This document shows, piece after piece, positions 18,872-27,147 of a stretch of 64,000 nucleotides of DNA (position 1 is the first letter of the stretch; every line of letters begins with the position of its first letter). Source of the DNA: Nocardioides humi (GTDB lineage Bacteria > Actinomycetota > Actinomycetes > Propionibacteriales > Nocardioidaceae); contig NZ_CP041146.1 of the NCBI RefSeq assembly GCF_006494775.1, forward strand, positions 5,574,501 through 5,638,500. The letters run 5' to 3'. The notes under the pieces were generated by a model. That model ran no database searches, was not told where the DNA came from, and was given only the letters and a program-made list of their open reading frames with translations. The translations under genes and the position numbers were made by a program.

Positions 18872-19389
18872 GGATCCTGGTCACCGGCGGCGTCCGGTCC
18901 GGCAAGTCCCGCCACGCCGAGGCGCTGCTCGCCGACGCGCCCGCGGTCACCTACGTCGCCGCCGGCCCGATGGACGACGACGCCGACTGGGCCGCCCGGA
19001 TCGCGGCCCACCGCGCCCGCCGGCCGGCCGGGTGGGCCACCGTGGAGACCCGGGACGTCGCCGGGGCGATCGGCGCTGCCGCGGCGCCCGTGCTCGTCGA
19101 CTGCCTCGGCACCTGGCTCACCGGCGTGATCGACGACGCCGCGCTGTGGGAGGCGCCGGTCGAGCGGGTCGAGTCCCAGGTCGGCGGGCACCTGGACGCG
19201 CTGGTCGCCGCGCTGGCCGGGACGGCGGAGCAGGTGGTGGTCGTGACCAACGAGGTCGGCCTGGGCGTCGTACCGGAGCACCGGTCGGCGCGCCTGTTCC
19301 GCGACCTGCTCGGCACGATCAACCAACGGGTCGCCGAGGCCTGCGACGAGGTGCACCTCGTGGTCGCCGGGCGGGTCCTGCGCCTATGA
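18868..19389 (+). CDS. cobU: Adenosylcobinamide kinase / guanylyltransferase (CobU)
   Basis: 173 residues: P-loop V-T-G-G-V-R-S-G-K-S-R at the N terminus, A-H-R-A-R-R-P (guanylylated His region), V-D-C-L-G-T-W-L and V-T-N-E-V-G-L-G-V-V-P. It phosphorylates adenosylcobinamide and then transfers GMP to it, giving the CobS substrate. GTG at 18868 overlaps the RNB stop. It is convergent with the membrane gene that precedes cobS and is not behind a riboswitch that I can see. Confidence 0.95.
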   Translation: MRILVTGGVRSGKSRHAEALLADAPAVTYVAAGPMDDDADWAARIAAHRARRPAGWATVETRDVAGAIGAAAAPVLVDCLGTWLTGVIDDAALWEAPVERVESQVGGHLDALVAALAGTAEQVVVVTNEVGLGVVPEHRSARLFRDLLGTINQRVAEACDEVHLVVAGRVLRL

Positions 19390-19405
19390 GGCTGAGCCCG
19401 ACCCG

Positions 19406-20269
19406 TCAGGAGCGGACGAACGGCGAGCGGGCGAGGACGTCGCCGGCGAGATCCGTGTACATCGCGCCGCTCTCGCGGTACCCGTTGGTCACGTAGAACA
19501 CCACGACCGGCCCGTACCGCCGGTCGTGGGTGAACTCGAACTGCACGCCGGTGGGGTTCTCGACGTTCAGCGAGCGCTCGGCCTCGGGCACGTTGCGGAT
19601 CGCCGCGGCCTTGTCGATCCTGCGCAGGTCGATGGCCCGCTCGTCGGGATTCGTGATCGGCATCGGGTCGAAGATCGTGCTCCAGCGCCGGTCGGGATCC
19701 CAGTTCCACCACCGCAGCCGCCGCTTCCGCAGCGGCCCGACGGGGACGTGGGCGTTGGCCCGATCGGTGCCGTTGACCGACAGCTCGTAGGCCCACCAGG
19801 TGCCGTGCTTCTCGTGGTAGTCGGCGAAGAGCACCTCCAGGCCGGCCACGGTGAGCAGGCTGGGGACCGGCTCGGGAGTCGGGGTCGGGGTCGGCGTGGG
19901 TGTCGGCACGGGCGTGGGGCTCGGCGTGGGGGTCGGGGTGGGTCGTGGCGTCGCGCGCGGCGCCGTCTCCGGCTCCCCGCCGCGGGCGGCGAGCGCGGCG
20001 GCACCGGCGGCTCCCGCGGCCACCAGCCCGCCGACGGCGAGCAGGAGGCCGCGGCGGCTCGGCTGCGCCTCGGGGAGCAGCGGCGGCTCGCTCAGGTCCT
20101 CGACCAGCGCGGCCAGCTCGGCCAGCGTCTCGACCCGGACCGCCACGTCGGTGCGCTCGAGCTGGTCGTCCCGGCCGAGCTCGCCGCGCTGCCGCGCCTC
20201 GGCCAGCGCGCGGACGACCGCGAGCCGCTCGGTGCTCCTCGGCGGCCGCCCGGGCAGGTCGTCAGGCAC
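19406..20269 (-). CDS. Membrane-anchored protein with DUF1707-like N terminus and Pro/Thr linker
   Basis: 287 residues of unknown function. Residues about 12-60 resemble DUF1707 (short helical regulatory domain). One transmembrane helix follows near 75-95 (L-L-L-A-V-G-G-L-V-A-A-G), then a 35-residue Pro-Thr-Pro linker, and an external domain of about 140 residues rich in Trp, Tyr and Arg with no recognised motif. The Pro-Thr stretch is coded by a low-complexity tract (about 19860-19960). The start overlaps the cobS stop by 8 bp, so it is probably co-transcribed with cobS and cobT, without an obvious link to cobalamin. Confidence 0.75.
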   Translation of the reverse strand: MPDDLPGRPPRSTERLAVVRALAEARQRGELGRDDQLERTDVAVRVETLAELAALVEDLSEPPLLPEAQPSRRGLLLAVGGLVAAGAAGAAALAARGGEPETAPRATPRPTPTPTPSPTPVPTPTPTPTPTPEPVPSLLTVAGLEVLFADYHEKHGTWWAYELSVNGTDRANAHVPVGPLRKRRLRWWNWDPDRRWSTIFDPMPITNPDERAIDLRRIDKAAAIRNVPEAERSLNVENPTGVQFEFTHDRRYGPVVVFYVTNGYRESGAMYTDLAGDVLARSPFVRS

Positions 20270-21029
20270 CCGCCAGTCCTATCAGGAGCACGGCGAGCGC
20301 CAGCTCGATGCCCGCGCCGAACACGTCGCCGGTGACCCCGCCGAGGCGGCGCACGGCGTGGGCCGTCAGCACGACGACGACGAGCGCCGCCACGCCCACG
20401 GTGACCGGTCCGCGGACCGGGTCGACCAGCATCGCCAGCGCGGCGAGGCCGGCCCAGCCGACCACGGCGACCGGCACCGGGACCCGTCGGGTGAAGGTCA
20501 CGCCCAGCCCGTCCGCGCGCGCCGGCGGAGCGAGCCGGCACGCCGTGATCCAGAGCGCGGCGCGCGAGGCGCACACCGCCGCGCCCGCCACGACGGCGGT
20601 GCGGACCTCGCCGCCGTAGGAGACGAACCAGGTCAGCCCGGCGGCCTGCGCCCCCAGCACCAGCACCAGGGCCGCGACGCCCGCGGGGCCCGCCGTACCG
20701 CTCTTCATGACGGCCAGCGAACGCTCCCGGTCATGGGAGGAGGTGAGGCCGTCGGCGACGTCGGAGAGGCCGTCGAGGTGGAGGGCGCGGCTGCCGGCGG
20801 CGAGCGCGGCGAGGGCGACGAAGGCGACCGCGAGCGCGGGCAGGTCGAGCCGGCCGCCGCCCCACACGACCACGCCCACGAGCGCACCGAGAGGGAGGAC
20901 GGCGAGCGGCGCGAGCAGGAGCGCACCGGTCGCGACGCCGGGCGTGACCCGCAGCACCGCGGGGACGCGCAGCGCGGTCAGCATCCCGATCGACAGCCGC
21001 AGGCTGCGGCCGGCGACGGCGACGCTCAT
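20262..21029 (-). CDS. cobS: Adenosylcobinamide-GDP ribazoletransferase (CobS)
   Basis: 255 residues, very hydrophobic, about seven membrane helices. L-H-L-D-G-L-S-D-V-A-D-G-L is the metal-binding signature and is followed by R-S-L-A-V-M-K as in other CobS proteins. It joins adenosylcobinamide-GDP with alpha-ribazole at the cytoplasmic membrane. It lies 61 bp downstream of cobT on the same strand. Confidence 0.94.
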   Translation of the reverse strand: MSVAVAGRSLRLSIGMLTALRVPAVLRVTPGVATGALLLAPLAVLPLGALVGVVVWGGGRLDLPALAVAFVALAALAAGSRALHLDGLSDVADGLTSSHDRERSLAVMKSGTAGPAGVAALVLVLGAQAAGLTWFVSYGGEVRTAVVAGAAVCASRAALWITACRLAPPARADGLGVTFTRRVPVPVAVVGWAGLAALAMLVDPVRGPVTVGVAALVVVVLTAHAVRRLGGVTGDVFGAGIELALAVLLIGLAGA

Positions 21030-21090
21030 CCGGGGTCCCCGCGCAGTTGTTCGGGGGAGCGAAGCGGCGGAGAAGAACGTCGTGGGGTGG

Positions 21091-22139
21091 TCATGGCTGC
21101 TCGGGGGCCGGGGGCATCAGGTCGGCGAGCAGCGCGACGTCGCGCAGCAGCGCCACCGCCGAGCGCAGCACCGGGACCGCCGCCACCGCGCCGGACCCCT
21201 CGCCCAGCCGCAGCCCGAGGTCGAGGGCCGGCTCCAGGCCGAGCTTCTCCAGGGCCAGCGCCTGCGCCGGCTCGGTCGAGCGGTGCCCGGCGGCGAACCA
21301 GGCGGCGGCGCCGGGGGCGATCCGCTCGGCGTACAGCGCGCAGGCGACGGACATCAGGCCGTCGAGGAGGACGGGTACGCCGCCCTCGGCCGCCTGCACG
21401 AGGTAGCCGGTGGTCGCGACCAGGTCGGCGCTGCCGAGCGCGGCGAGCGCGTCGAGCGGGTCGGCCACGCGGTCGCCCGCGCGGTCGAGGGCCTGCTGGA
21501 CGAGGGCCTGCTTGTGCGCGAGCGCGGCGTCGTCGACGCCGGTCCCGCGGCCGGTGACCTCGGCGGCGGGCAGGCCGAGCGCGGCGGCCACCAGCGCGGC
21601 GGCGGGCGTGGTGTTGCCGATGCCCATGTCGCCGGAGAGCAGGAGCTGCGCCCCGGCGGCGATCTCCTCGCGTGCGACGGTGCGGCCCGCGTCGTAGGCC
21701 CGCGCGGCCTCGTCGGCGCTCAGCGCGTCCTCCACGTGGATGGCGCCGCTGCCGCGTCGTACCTTGTGGGCGGTGACGTCGGCCGGCACGCCGTCGAGGT
21801 CGTCGTCGACGCCGAGGTCGAGCACCCGCACGTGGACGCCGTGCGCCGCCGCGAGCGCCGAGACGCCCGCCTTGCCGAGCACGAAGGTGCGCACCATCGC
21901 GGGCGTGATAGCCGGGGATAGGCCGACACGCCGTGCCGGGCGACGCCGTGGTCGCCGGCGAAGATCACCAGCCGCACCTGGTCGAGCGGCGCGGGCGGGC
22001 AGACGCCCTGCGCGGCGCTCAGCCAGACGCCGAGGTCGCCGAGGCGGCCCAGCGCCCCGGCGGGCGTCGCGAGGCCGGCGAGGCGCTCGGCGGCCTGCGC
22101 GCGGACGGCGGGTGCGGGCGGCGGTACGACGGCGCTCAT
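21091..22139 (-). CDS. cobT: Nicotinate-nucleotide-dimethylbenzimidazole phosphoribosyltransferase, apparent frameshift
   Basis: The N-terminal portion (22139 to about 21918) holds G-A-L-G-R-L and V-I-F-A-G-D-H-G-V; the rest is in another frame and holds S-G-D-M-G-I-G-N-T-T-P, and R-L-G-E-G-S-G-A with the expected catalytic Glu. The frames meet at a run of four G (21914-21917 on plus); a fifth would give V-S-A-Y-P-P-A-I-T-P-A-M-V, the normal family sequence, and a 349-residue protein. CobT makes alpha-ribazole phosphate from dimethylbenzimidazole. ATG at 22139 is preferred over the one three codons upstream. Confidence 0.9.
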
Positions 22140-22162
22140 GCCCCGCAACCTATCCTCCCGGC

Positions 22163-22765
22163 GTGGCCCATTCCGTCCTCGCGGTCCCCGTCCCGGCCCT
22201 CGAGCCGTACGTCCGCGCGCGCTGGGAGCACTACGACGCCGCCTGGGTCTCCCGGGACCCGGCCTTCACCCACGCCCACATCACCGCGTTGGCGCCCTTC
22301 CTGCCCGCGCCCTCGGCCGCCGACCTGGCCCGGGTGGCGGAGATCGCCCGCACCACGCCGGCCTTCGACTTCGTGCTCGACGAGGTCGCCGCGTTCCCGG
22401 ACGGCATCGTCCACGCCGTGCCCACGCCCGCCGCCCCCTTCGCCGAGCTGACCGCGCGGCTGTGGCGGGCGTTCCCGGACTGTCCTCCCTACGCCGGTGA
22501 GTTCGCGGACGTCGTCCCCCACCTGACGCTGGACCGCCTCGGCCCCGCCGTCTCCATCGGCTCGGTAGCGGCGGAGGTCGGCGGCCTGCTGCCGGCGCGC
22601 ACGCGGGCGGAGCGTCTGGAGCTGCAGTGGTACGACGAGGGGGACTGCCGCGTCCTCGCCGCCTGGCCGCTCGGCGCCCCGGCGGTCGGGGATCCGGTCG
22701 TCAGTGGTCCGGCCCGGGGAGCCGGTCGCGCAGCCACGTCGTCGTCCCGGGCGGCAGGCCCTTGA
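22163..22765 (+). CDS. 2'-5' RNA ligase-like 2H phosphoesterase
   Basis: 200 residues with the two H-x-T/S motifs of the 2H superfamily: A-H-I-T-A-L near residue 37 and P-H-L-T-L-D near 120. Such proteins hydrolyse or form 2',5' or cyclic phosphodiester bonds in RNA or nucleotides; the substrate here is unknown. GTG at 22163 is 23 bp from the divergent cobT start. The last about 20 residues overlap the convergent small gene and look unrelated to the fold, so the natural end may be earlier. Confidence 0.8.
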   Translation: MAHSVLAVPVPALEPYVRARWEHYDAAWVSRDPAFTHAHITALAPFLPAPSAADLARVAEIARTTPAFDFVLDEVAAFPDGIVHAVPTPAAPFAELTARLWRAFPDCPPYAGEFADVVPHLTLDRLGPAVSIGSVAAEVGGLLPARTRAERLELQWYDEGDCRVLAAWPLGAPAVGDPVVSGPARGAGRAATSSSRAAGP

Positions 22766-22964
22766 GCTTCGGCCGCTCCGCCAGGGGCGCGACGAGCAGC
22801 GCCGTGCCCTCGGGCAGCGACCACTTCAGCTCGTGGTAGACCCGGGACAGGCTCTCGGTGCTCTCGACCACGACCAGGCCCTCGGCGAGCCGGCGCAGCT
22901 CCGTCCAGGGGCCGTGCGCGTCCTCGGGGACGGCGGCGGAGGACCAGGCGAGGAAGACGGCCAT
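22701..22964 (-). CDS. Small hypothetical protein
   Basis: 87 residues, no signal peptide, no membrane helix and no motif I recognise. It has a conserved-looking globular core (Y-H-E-L-K-W-S-L-P-E-G-T) and typical codon use for this genome. It overlaps the end of the convergent 2H phosphoesterase gene by 65 bp, which is unusually long here. It might be co-transcribed with the exporter gene 52 bp upstream. Confidence 0.55.
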   Translation of the reverse strand: MAVFLAWSSAAVPEDAHGPWTELRRLAEGLVVVESTESLSRVYHELKWSLPEGTALLVAPLAERPKLKGLPPGTTTWLRDRLPGPDH

Positions 22965-23016
22965 GACGTTCGTGGTACCCGTCCCGGGCGCCGGGAACCG
23001 CCGGCCCGCTGGAGGC

Positions 23017-23331
23017 TCAGTGCGCCAGCTTGAGCCCGATGACGCACCCGACCAGGCCGAGCAGCAGCAGGATCCGCACCACGCTGACCGGCTCCTCGCC
23101 GCTCGCCATCGCGATCACCACCGTGAGCGCCGCGCCGATCCCGACCCACACGGCGTACGCCGTCCCGATGGGCAGCGAGCGCATCGCGTAGCCCAGCCCC
23201 AGCATGCTCGCCACCACCGCGACGAGGAACACCAGCGACGGCGCGAGCCTGCTGAAACCCTCGGACCGTGACAGGGCCGTCGCCCACACCGCCTCGAGCC
23301 CGCCGGACACCACCAGCACCAACCACGCCAT
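23017..23331 (-). CDS. gdx: Guanidinium exporter Gdx (SMR family, SugE type)
   Basis: 104 residues with four transmembrane helices. G-G-L-E-A-V-W-A-T-A-L places the essential membrane Glu at residue 13, and S-L-P-I-G-T-A-Y-A-V-W-V-G-I-G is the SugE/Gdx version of the signature, rather than the Qac/EmrE one. Proteins of this subtype exchange guanidinium for protons as antiparallel homodimers. The assignment is strongly supported by the guanidine-III riboswitch just upstream. RBS GAGGAG nine bases before the ATG. Confidence 0.92.
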   Translation of the reverse strand: MAWLVLVVSGGLEAVWATALSRSEGFSRLAPSLVFLVAVVASMLGLGYAMRSLPIGTAYAVWVGIGAALTVVIAMASGEEPVSVVRILLLLGLVGCVIGLKLAH

Positions 23332-23348
23332 GACCAGCCACTCCTCGT

Positions 23349-23388
23349 GGCCGTCTTGTCGCGCTCCGGGTACGGCTCCCTCGTCCGG
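23349..23388 (-). promoter_or_regulatory. Guanidine-III riboswitch
   Basis: The minus strand reads CCGGACGAGG, GCCGTACCCGG and GACAAGACGGC in order within 40 bases, the pseudoknot consensus of the ykkC-III class as known from Thermobifida fusca. CCGG pairs with CCGG and GCCGT with ACGGC. The RBS of the exporter lies directly downstream (23341-23347), consistent with translational control in which guanidine frees the RBS. Confidence 0.92.
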
Positions 23389-23412
23389 CAGCCGAGAGAC
23401 GGCTGTGCGGTG

Positions 23413-23418
23413 ATCCTA
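23413..23418 (-). promoter_or_regulatory. Probable -10 box of the guanidine exporter gene
   Basis: TAGGAT on the minus strand, about 25 bases upstream of the riboswitch, the right distance for the transcript to include the whole aptamer. No convincing -35 is seen. Confidence 0.45.
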
Positions 23419-23459
23419 GACGTGAGGCCCAGCGGTGCTAGGGTTGCCGTTGTTGAAGT

Positions 23460-23478
23460 GGCTCCCCGCAAGGGAGCC
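23460..23478 (+). other. Stem-loop in the probable cspA leader
   Basis: A perfect 7-bp stem (GGCTCCC / GGGAGCC) with loop CGCAA about 135 bases before the cspA start. Long structured leaders are common for cold-shock genes, so a regulatory role is possible; no U-run follows, so a terminator is less likely. Confidence 0.4.
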
Positions 23479-23611
23479 TTCCGCGCCCACGGTGGGTGTG
23501 GTTCATCTTGTGCTCTTGGTCTTCGGTTTCAGCTGGGCATCAGGCAAGACGGATGTCTTCAGCACCAGGCACCGGCACGACGTCGGCGCCGCGAACACCA
23601 AGGAGAGAAAC

Positions 23612-23815
23612 ATGGCTCAGGGCACCGTCAAGTGGTTCAACAGCGAGAAGGGCTTCGGCTTCATCGCCCCGGCCGACGGCACCCCGGACGTCTTCGTCCA
23701 CTTCTCGGCCATCCAGGGCACCGGCTACAAGTCCCTGGACGAGAACCAGCAGGTCGAGTTCGACGTCACCCAGGGCCCGAAGGGCCCGCAGGCGGAGAAC
23801 GTCCGCGCCGTCTGA
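23612..23815 (+). CDS. cspA: Cold-shock protein CspA family
   Basis: 67 residues, a single cold-shock domain with RNP1 K-G-F-G-F-I and RNP2 V-F-V-H-F. It binds single-stranded RNA/DNA and melts RNA structure. AGGAG lies six to seven bases before the ATG, which makes this start clear; the open frame upstream is a long leader. It is divergent from the guanidine exporter. Confidence 0.96.
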   Translation: MAQGTVKWFNSEKGFGFIAPADGTPDVFVHFSAIQGTGYKSLDENQQVEFDVTQGPKGPQAENVRAV

Positions 23816-23890
23816 CGTCCGTCTGACGCTTCGCGAGGGCCCTGGCACCGTGGTGCCGGGGGCCCTCGCACGCCCGGGTCATGGGAGGGT

Positions 23891-24265
23891 GTGGGCATGG
23901 GGCGCCGGATCCTGCTCGTCGTCGGTCTCGCCGGGACCCTGCTGGCCGTGGCGCTGGTCGTCCTGGTCATGAACGTCACCTTCTACCTCGCGGCCTCGGT
24001 CCCGCCCCGCTCCGACCTGCCGGACCTGCCTCCCGGACTCAGCCTGACCGACGAGGACGACGGCTGCGGCTCCGGCAGCTGCTACCGCGAGTTCACCGTG
24101 GTCGGCGCTCCCGGGGAGTCGGCGTCCTCGATCCACGCTCGCCTCCGCTCCGGCGAGGGCTGCTCCCGGCACTCGCTCTTCGACTGGCGGCCGCTCTGCG
24201 TCGAGTACCGGATCCAGGGCAAACAGGTGCGCGGCAGCGTCTCGCTCGGCACGTGGCTCGGCTGA
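23891..24265 (+). CDS. Single-pass membrane or secreted hypothetical protein
   Basis: 124 residues. An N-terminal hydrophobic stretch (about 6-32) follows two Arg, consistent with a membrane anchor or uncleaved signal. The external part has four Cys (D-G-C-G-S-G-S-C, E-G-C, P-L-C) that could form two disulfides. No family recognised. The start is GTG at 23891 or ATG at 23897. Confidence 0.6.
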   Translation: MGMGRRILLVVGLAGTLLAVALVVLVMNVTFYLAASVPPRSDLPDLPPGLSLTDEDDGCGSGSCYREFTVVGAPGESASSIHARLRSGEGCSRHSLFDWRPLCVEYRIQGKQVRGSVSLGTWLG

Positions 24266-24278
24266 GCCGGCACAACCT

Positions 24279-25355
24279 CTAAGAGCCCGCAGGCCTGCGC
24301 GCGACGTAGAAGTAGTTGAACGGGTCGGTCCGGATCTCCTGGACCTCCACGTCGACCAGGCCCGCCTCCTCCAGCATCCGCACCGCCGTCCGCCGGCCCC
24401 ACACGGTGCCGAGCCCGGCGCCGCCCTGGGCGAGGGACACCGTCATGCAGTGCATCAGGCTCAGCGTGTAGAGATAGCTCGCCCACGGCAGGGTCAGGTT
24501 GTTCTCGACCCCGGACTCGGCCTTGATGTCGACCATCAGCAGCGTGCCGCCGGGACGCAGCGCGGCCGCGATGCCGGCGAGCACCCGGTCGGGGAACGCC
24601 TGGTCGTGGATGGCGTCGAAGGCCGTCACGACGTCGTACGCCGCCTCCTCGCCCAGCTCGGCGACGTCGCGGACCTCGAACCGGGCGTTGGCCAGGCCCC
24701 AGTCGGCCGCCTCCGCCCGGGCCGCCTCGATCGCCTCGGCGCCGAGGTCGTACCCGACGAACTCGCCGGCCGGGTAGGCCCGGGCCAGCAGGTTGACGGC
24801 GTGCCCGGACCCGCAGCCGATGTCGGCCAGCCGCGCGCCCTGCGTCAGCCGCTCGTGGAGCCCGGGCACCGCCGGGACCACGACGTCGAGCAGGCCCGCG
24901 TCGTGGGTCGCGGCGGCGTCCTCGGCCATGAGGGCGTGGAACCGCGGGTAGTGCTCGTACCCCAGCCCGCCGCCGTACCGGAACCGCTCGCGCAGCTCCG
25001 GCTCCACCCCGGCCAGCATGGTCAGCATCTTCAGGCTCCGGGCCAGGTTGACCGGACCGTCGGCGGGGGTCAGGCAGGCCGCGTGCTCCGGCGGCAGCGC
25101 GTAGCGGCCGGTGGCGGCGTCGTACGTCGCCACGCCGCCGGCCACGATCCCGTCGAGCCACTCCCGCAGGTACCGCTCGTCCACGCCGGCCGCCTCGGCC
25201 AGCGTGCCGCTGTCGGCCGGGCCGGTGCGCGCGAGGACGTCGAGCAGCCCGAGCTCGTCGCCGATGCCGAGGAGCAGGCCCAGCGCGGAGTCGTTCATGA
25301 CCCGGACCATGCGCTTCTGGAACGCCTTCGCCGCGTCCCGGTCGATCGCCGTCAT
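24279..25355 (-). CDS. SAM-dependent methyltransferase with winged-helix N terminus
   Basis: 358 residues. Residues about 15-100 form the dimerisation/winged-helix region seen in small-molecule methyltransferases; L-A-D-I-G-C-G-S-G-H-A near residue 178 is SAM motif I, followed by G-Y-D-L-G-A and A-F-D-A-I-H-D-Q. The substrate is unknown; related proteins act on small molecules and on ubiquinone-like rings. The ATG at 25355 starts M-T-A-I-D-R-D; the frame is open far upstream through the PASTA gene but is not coding there. Confidence 0.85.
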   Translation of the reverse strand: MTAIDRDAAKAFQKRMVRVMNDSALGLLLGIGDELGLLDVLARTGPADSGTLAEAAGVDERYLREWLDGIVAGGVATYDAATGRYALPPEHAACLTPADGPVNLARSLKMLTMLAGVEPELRERFRYGGGLGYEHYPRFHALMAEDAAATHDAGLLDVVVPAVPGLHERLTQGARLADIGCGSGHAVNLLARAYPAGEFVGYDLGAEAIEAARAEAADWGLANARFEVRDVAELGEEAAYDVVTAFDAIHDQAFPDRVLAGIAAALRPGGTLLMVDIKAESGVENNLTLPWASYLYTLSLMHCMTVSLAQGGAGLGTVWGRRTAVRMLEEAGLVDVEVQEIRTDPFNYFYVARRPAGS

Positions 25356-25417
25356 CGTGCTCGTCCTCCTCGTCGTCGGAGGCCTCACGATAGGTGGTGG
25401 GGAGTCAGGCGGTGGCG

Positions 25418-26305
25418 TCAGTCGCAGCCGATGCCGTTGCCGTCGCGATCGAGGTCGTACGGGTCGCTGCCCGTGACCCGCACCGTCCCGTACACGTACT
25501 CGGGGCCGTCGCCCGAGCCGCCCGCGCAGTCGTAGTCGCTGGCCGGCGCCAGGCAGGGGGAGTAGCCCGGCGTGCAGTTCCTGTCTGCCGGCGGGCTCTG
25601 TGCCAGTGGCGCGATCTGCACGTCGGAGACCACGATCCTGATCGTCGCCCCCGGCCGCTTCCCGGTGGCGGCGCCGGGCCGCTGCTCCAGGACGACGCCG
25701 TCCGCACCCGTCCGGGTCACCCTCGTCGAGACGTCGACGACGAAGCCCGCCCTCTCGAGCCGCTTCACCGCCTTGCCCTCCCGCAGCCCGAGCACGTCCG
25801 GCACCTCCGGCAGGGGCGCCGCGAGCACCACGTCGACCGACGACCCCGGCGCCGCCTCCGTACCGGCGGCCGTGCTCTGCCGGAGCACCGAGTCCGCAGC
25901 CCGCCGCGAGGGCTCCGTCGCGATCTCCCCGAGCACCAGGCCGACGCCCTCCAGCGCCGCCCGCGCCTCCTCCCGGTCCTGCCCCACGAGGTCCGGCACC
26001 GCCACCGGGACCGCCGCCGTCGGCGTACCGGTGGGCTTCTGGTCGACGACGGCGTCCACCTCGGGCGCCGAGGCGGCCGGCGCCTCGTCTCGCCCGGTCG
26101 GCGACGGCTCGTCGGGAAGCGCGAGGACGAGCACCAGGAAGGCGGCCGTGGCGCCGGTGAGGACCCACCTCAGGTTCGTGGTCAGGCCGGGGCGCAGCCA
26201 GACCCCGACGAGGCCGAGCGGGAAGCAGAGGAGCAGGGCGGGCACGATCACCCACCACGTCTGCCACAGCGGCAGGCGCGACGGTGGTCGCGACAGCATG
26301 GACAT
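25418..26305 (-). CDS. Membrane protein with two PASTA domains and an Excalibur domain
   Basis: 295 residues. Two hydrophobic helices (about 16-37 and 47-64), then two PASTA domains (about 100-170 and 173-235; V-P-D-L-V-G-Q, V-P-D-V-L-G-L), and a C-terminal Excalibur domain with D-R-D-G-N-G-I-G-C-D, a calcium-binding DxDxDGxxCE-like loop. PASTA domains bind peptidoglycan stem peptides or beta-lactams; with no kinase domain this is probably a wall-associated protein. ATG at 26305 (M-S-M-L-S) is preferred because the extra 17 residues from 26356 are low complexity. Confidence 0.85.
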   Translation of the reverse strand: MSMLSRPPSRLPLWQTWWVIVPALLLCFPLGLVGVWLRPGLTTNLRWVLTGATAAFLVLVLALPDEPSPTGRDEAPAASAPEVDAVVDQKPTGTPTAAVPVAVPDLVGQDREEARAALEGVGLVLGEIATEPSRRAADSVLRQSTAAGTEAAPGSSVDVVLAAPLPEVPDVLGLREGKAVKRLERAGFVVDVSTRVTRTGADGVVLEQRPGAATGKRPGATIRIVVSDVQIAPLAQSPPADRNCTPGYSPCLAPASDYDCAGGSGDGPEYVYGTVRVTGSDPYDLDRDGNGIGCD

Positions 26306-26453
26306 CGGCGCTCCTGCGGCCCTCGACCCGGCCGGAGCCTCCGGCCGGGTGGCCACGGTAGATCGGCCCGCGGGCTCGGGTGGTGGAAACGGCGAAACGC
26401 GCGCCGCCCGCCAGCGCTGCTGCGGGCTCGCGGTAGGGCCCTAGGCTGGGCCG

Positions 26454-26864
26454 GTGAGCGAGGTGCTGGACGAGGGGCCGTTCTTCCATGGCACGAAGGC
26501 GGATCTGCGGGAGGGCGACCAGCTCACCGCGGGCTTCCGGTCGAACTACCGCCCGGAGGTGGTGATGAACCACATCTACTTCACCGCGCTCGTCGACGGC
26601 GCCGGGCTCGCCGCCGAGCTCGCGCCGGGCCCGGGCGAGCCCCGGGTGTACGCCGTGGAGCCGACAGGCCAGTTCGAGAACGACCCGAACGTGACCGACA
26701 AGAAGTTCCCCGGCAACCCGACGCGGTCCTACCGCAGCCGGGAGCCGCTCAGGATCCTCGGCGAGGTCACCGACTGGACGCGCCTGGCGCCGGAGGCCCT
26801 CCAGGCCTGGCGGGATCGCCTCGCGGCGCTCCGGGCGGACGAGCGCGGCGAGATCATCAACTGA
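26454..26864 (+). CDS. arr: Rifamycin ADP-ribosyltransferase (Arr)
   Basis: 136 residues, full length for Arr. F-F-H-G-T-K-A-D-L near residue 10, N-H-I-Y-F-T-A-L near 44 and E-P-T-G-Q-F-E-N-D-P-N near 73 match the family in order. Arr transfers ADP-ribose from NAD+ to the C23 hydroxyl of rifamycins, inactivating them. It predicts rifampicin resistance. GTG start. A MITE-like element lies about 130 bp downstream, but the gene itself looks native in composition. Confidence 0.93.
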   Translation: MSEVLDEGPFFHGTKADLREGDQLTAGFRSNYRPEVVMNHIYFTALVDGAGLAAELAPGPGEPRVYAVEPTGQFENDPNVTDKKFPGNPTRSYRSREPLRILGEVTDWTRLAPEALQAWRDRLAALRADERGEIIN

Positions 26865-26991
26865 GGGGAGCGTGCCGGCGACTGTGTGTTCGGATCGCGG
26901 CGATCGGACGCGCTCCGCAGCGCTTGGCGCAATCGGTCGGAGACGTTGTTCGGCGAGGTCCGTGCACGTGTTTTTCAGCGGCTTTGGGAAT

Positions 26992-27147
26992 CTAGGGAAA
27001 CGCTGATCGATAGCGCCGTCGCGAGGGCGAGTGCGCTGGCAAGCGAGGGACGCGAAGGCAGGCCGGACGCCTTTCGAGCGTTCCTGGCGCCGCCAGCGTG
27101 CCGCGTCGCTGCGCGCAGCAGGGCGGTATTGATCAATGGTTCCCTAG
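26992..27147. mobile_element. MITE-like element with terminal inverted repeats and CTAG duplication
   Basis: Both ends carry CTAG (26992-26995 and 27144-27147), and just inside are imperfect inverted repeats of 17 bases, GGAAACGCTGATCGATA and TATTGATCAATGGTTCC on the plus strand (13 of 17 pair). The 148-bp interior has no open transposase gene. CTAG fits the YTAR-type target duplication of IS5-group elements. The right CTAG supplies the TAG stop of the tetR gene. The rest of 26865-27143 has no gene I can support. Confidence 0.65.

Noticed and set aside
19860..19960. Short regularly spaced repeats that might suggest a CRISPR array
   Set aside because: They are tandem codons of a Pro-Thr linker with no spacers, inside a coding frame.
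23341..23419. Guanidine-I (ykkC) riboswitch upstream of the exporter
   Set aside because: The CTAGG word fits loosely, but the downstream 40 bases match the guanidine-III class much better, and CTAGGAT is better explained as a -10 box.
26886..27143. Open frame running from arr into the tetR region
   Set aside because: It crosses the MITE-like element, lacks an RBS and has no recognisable protein features; its second half is antisense to tetR.
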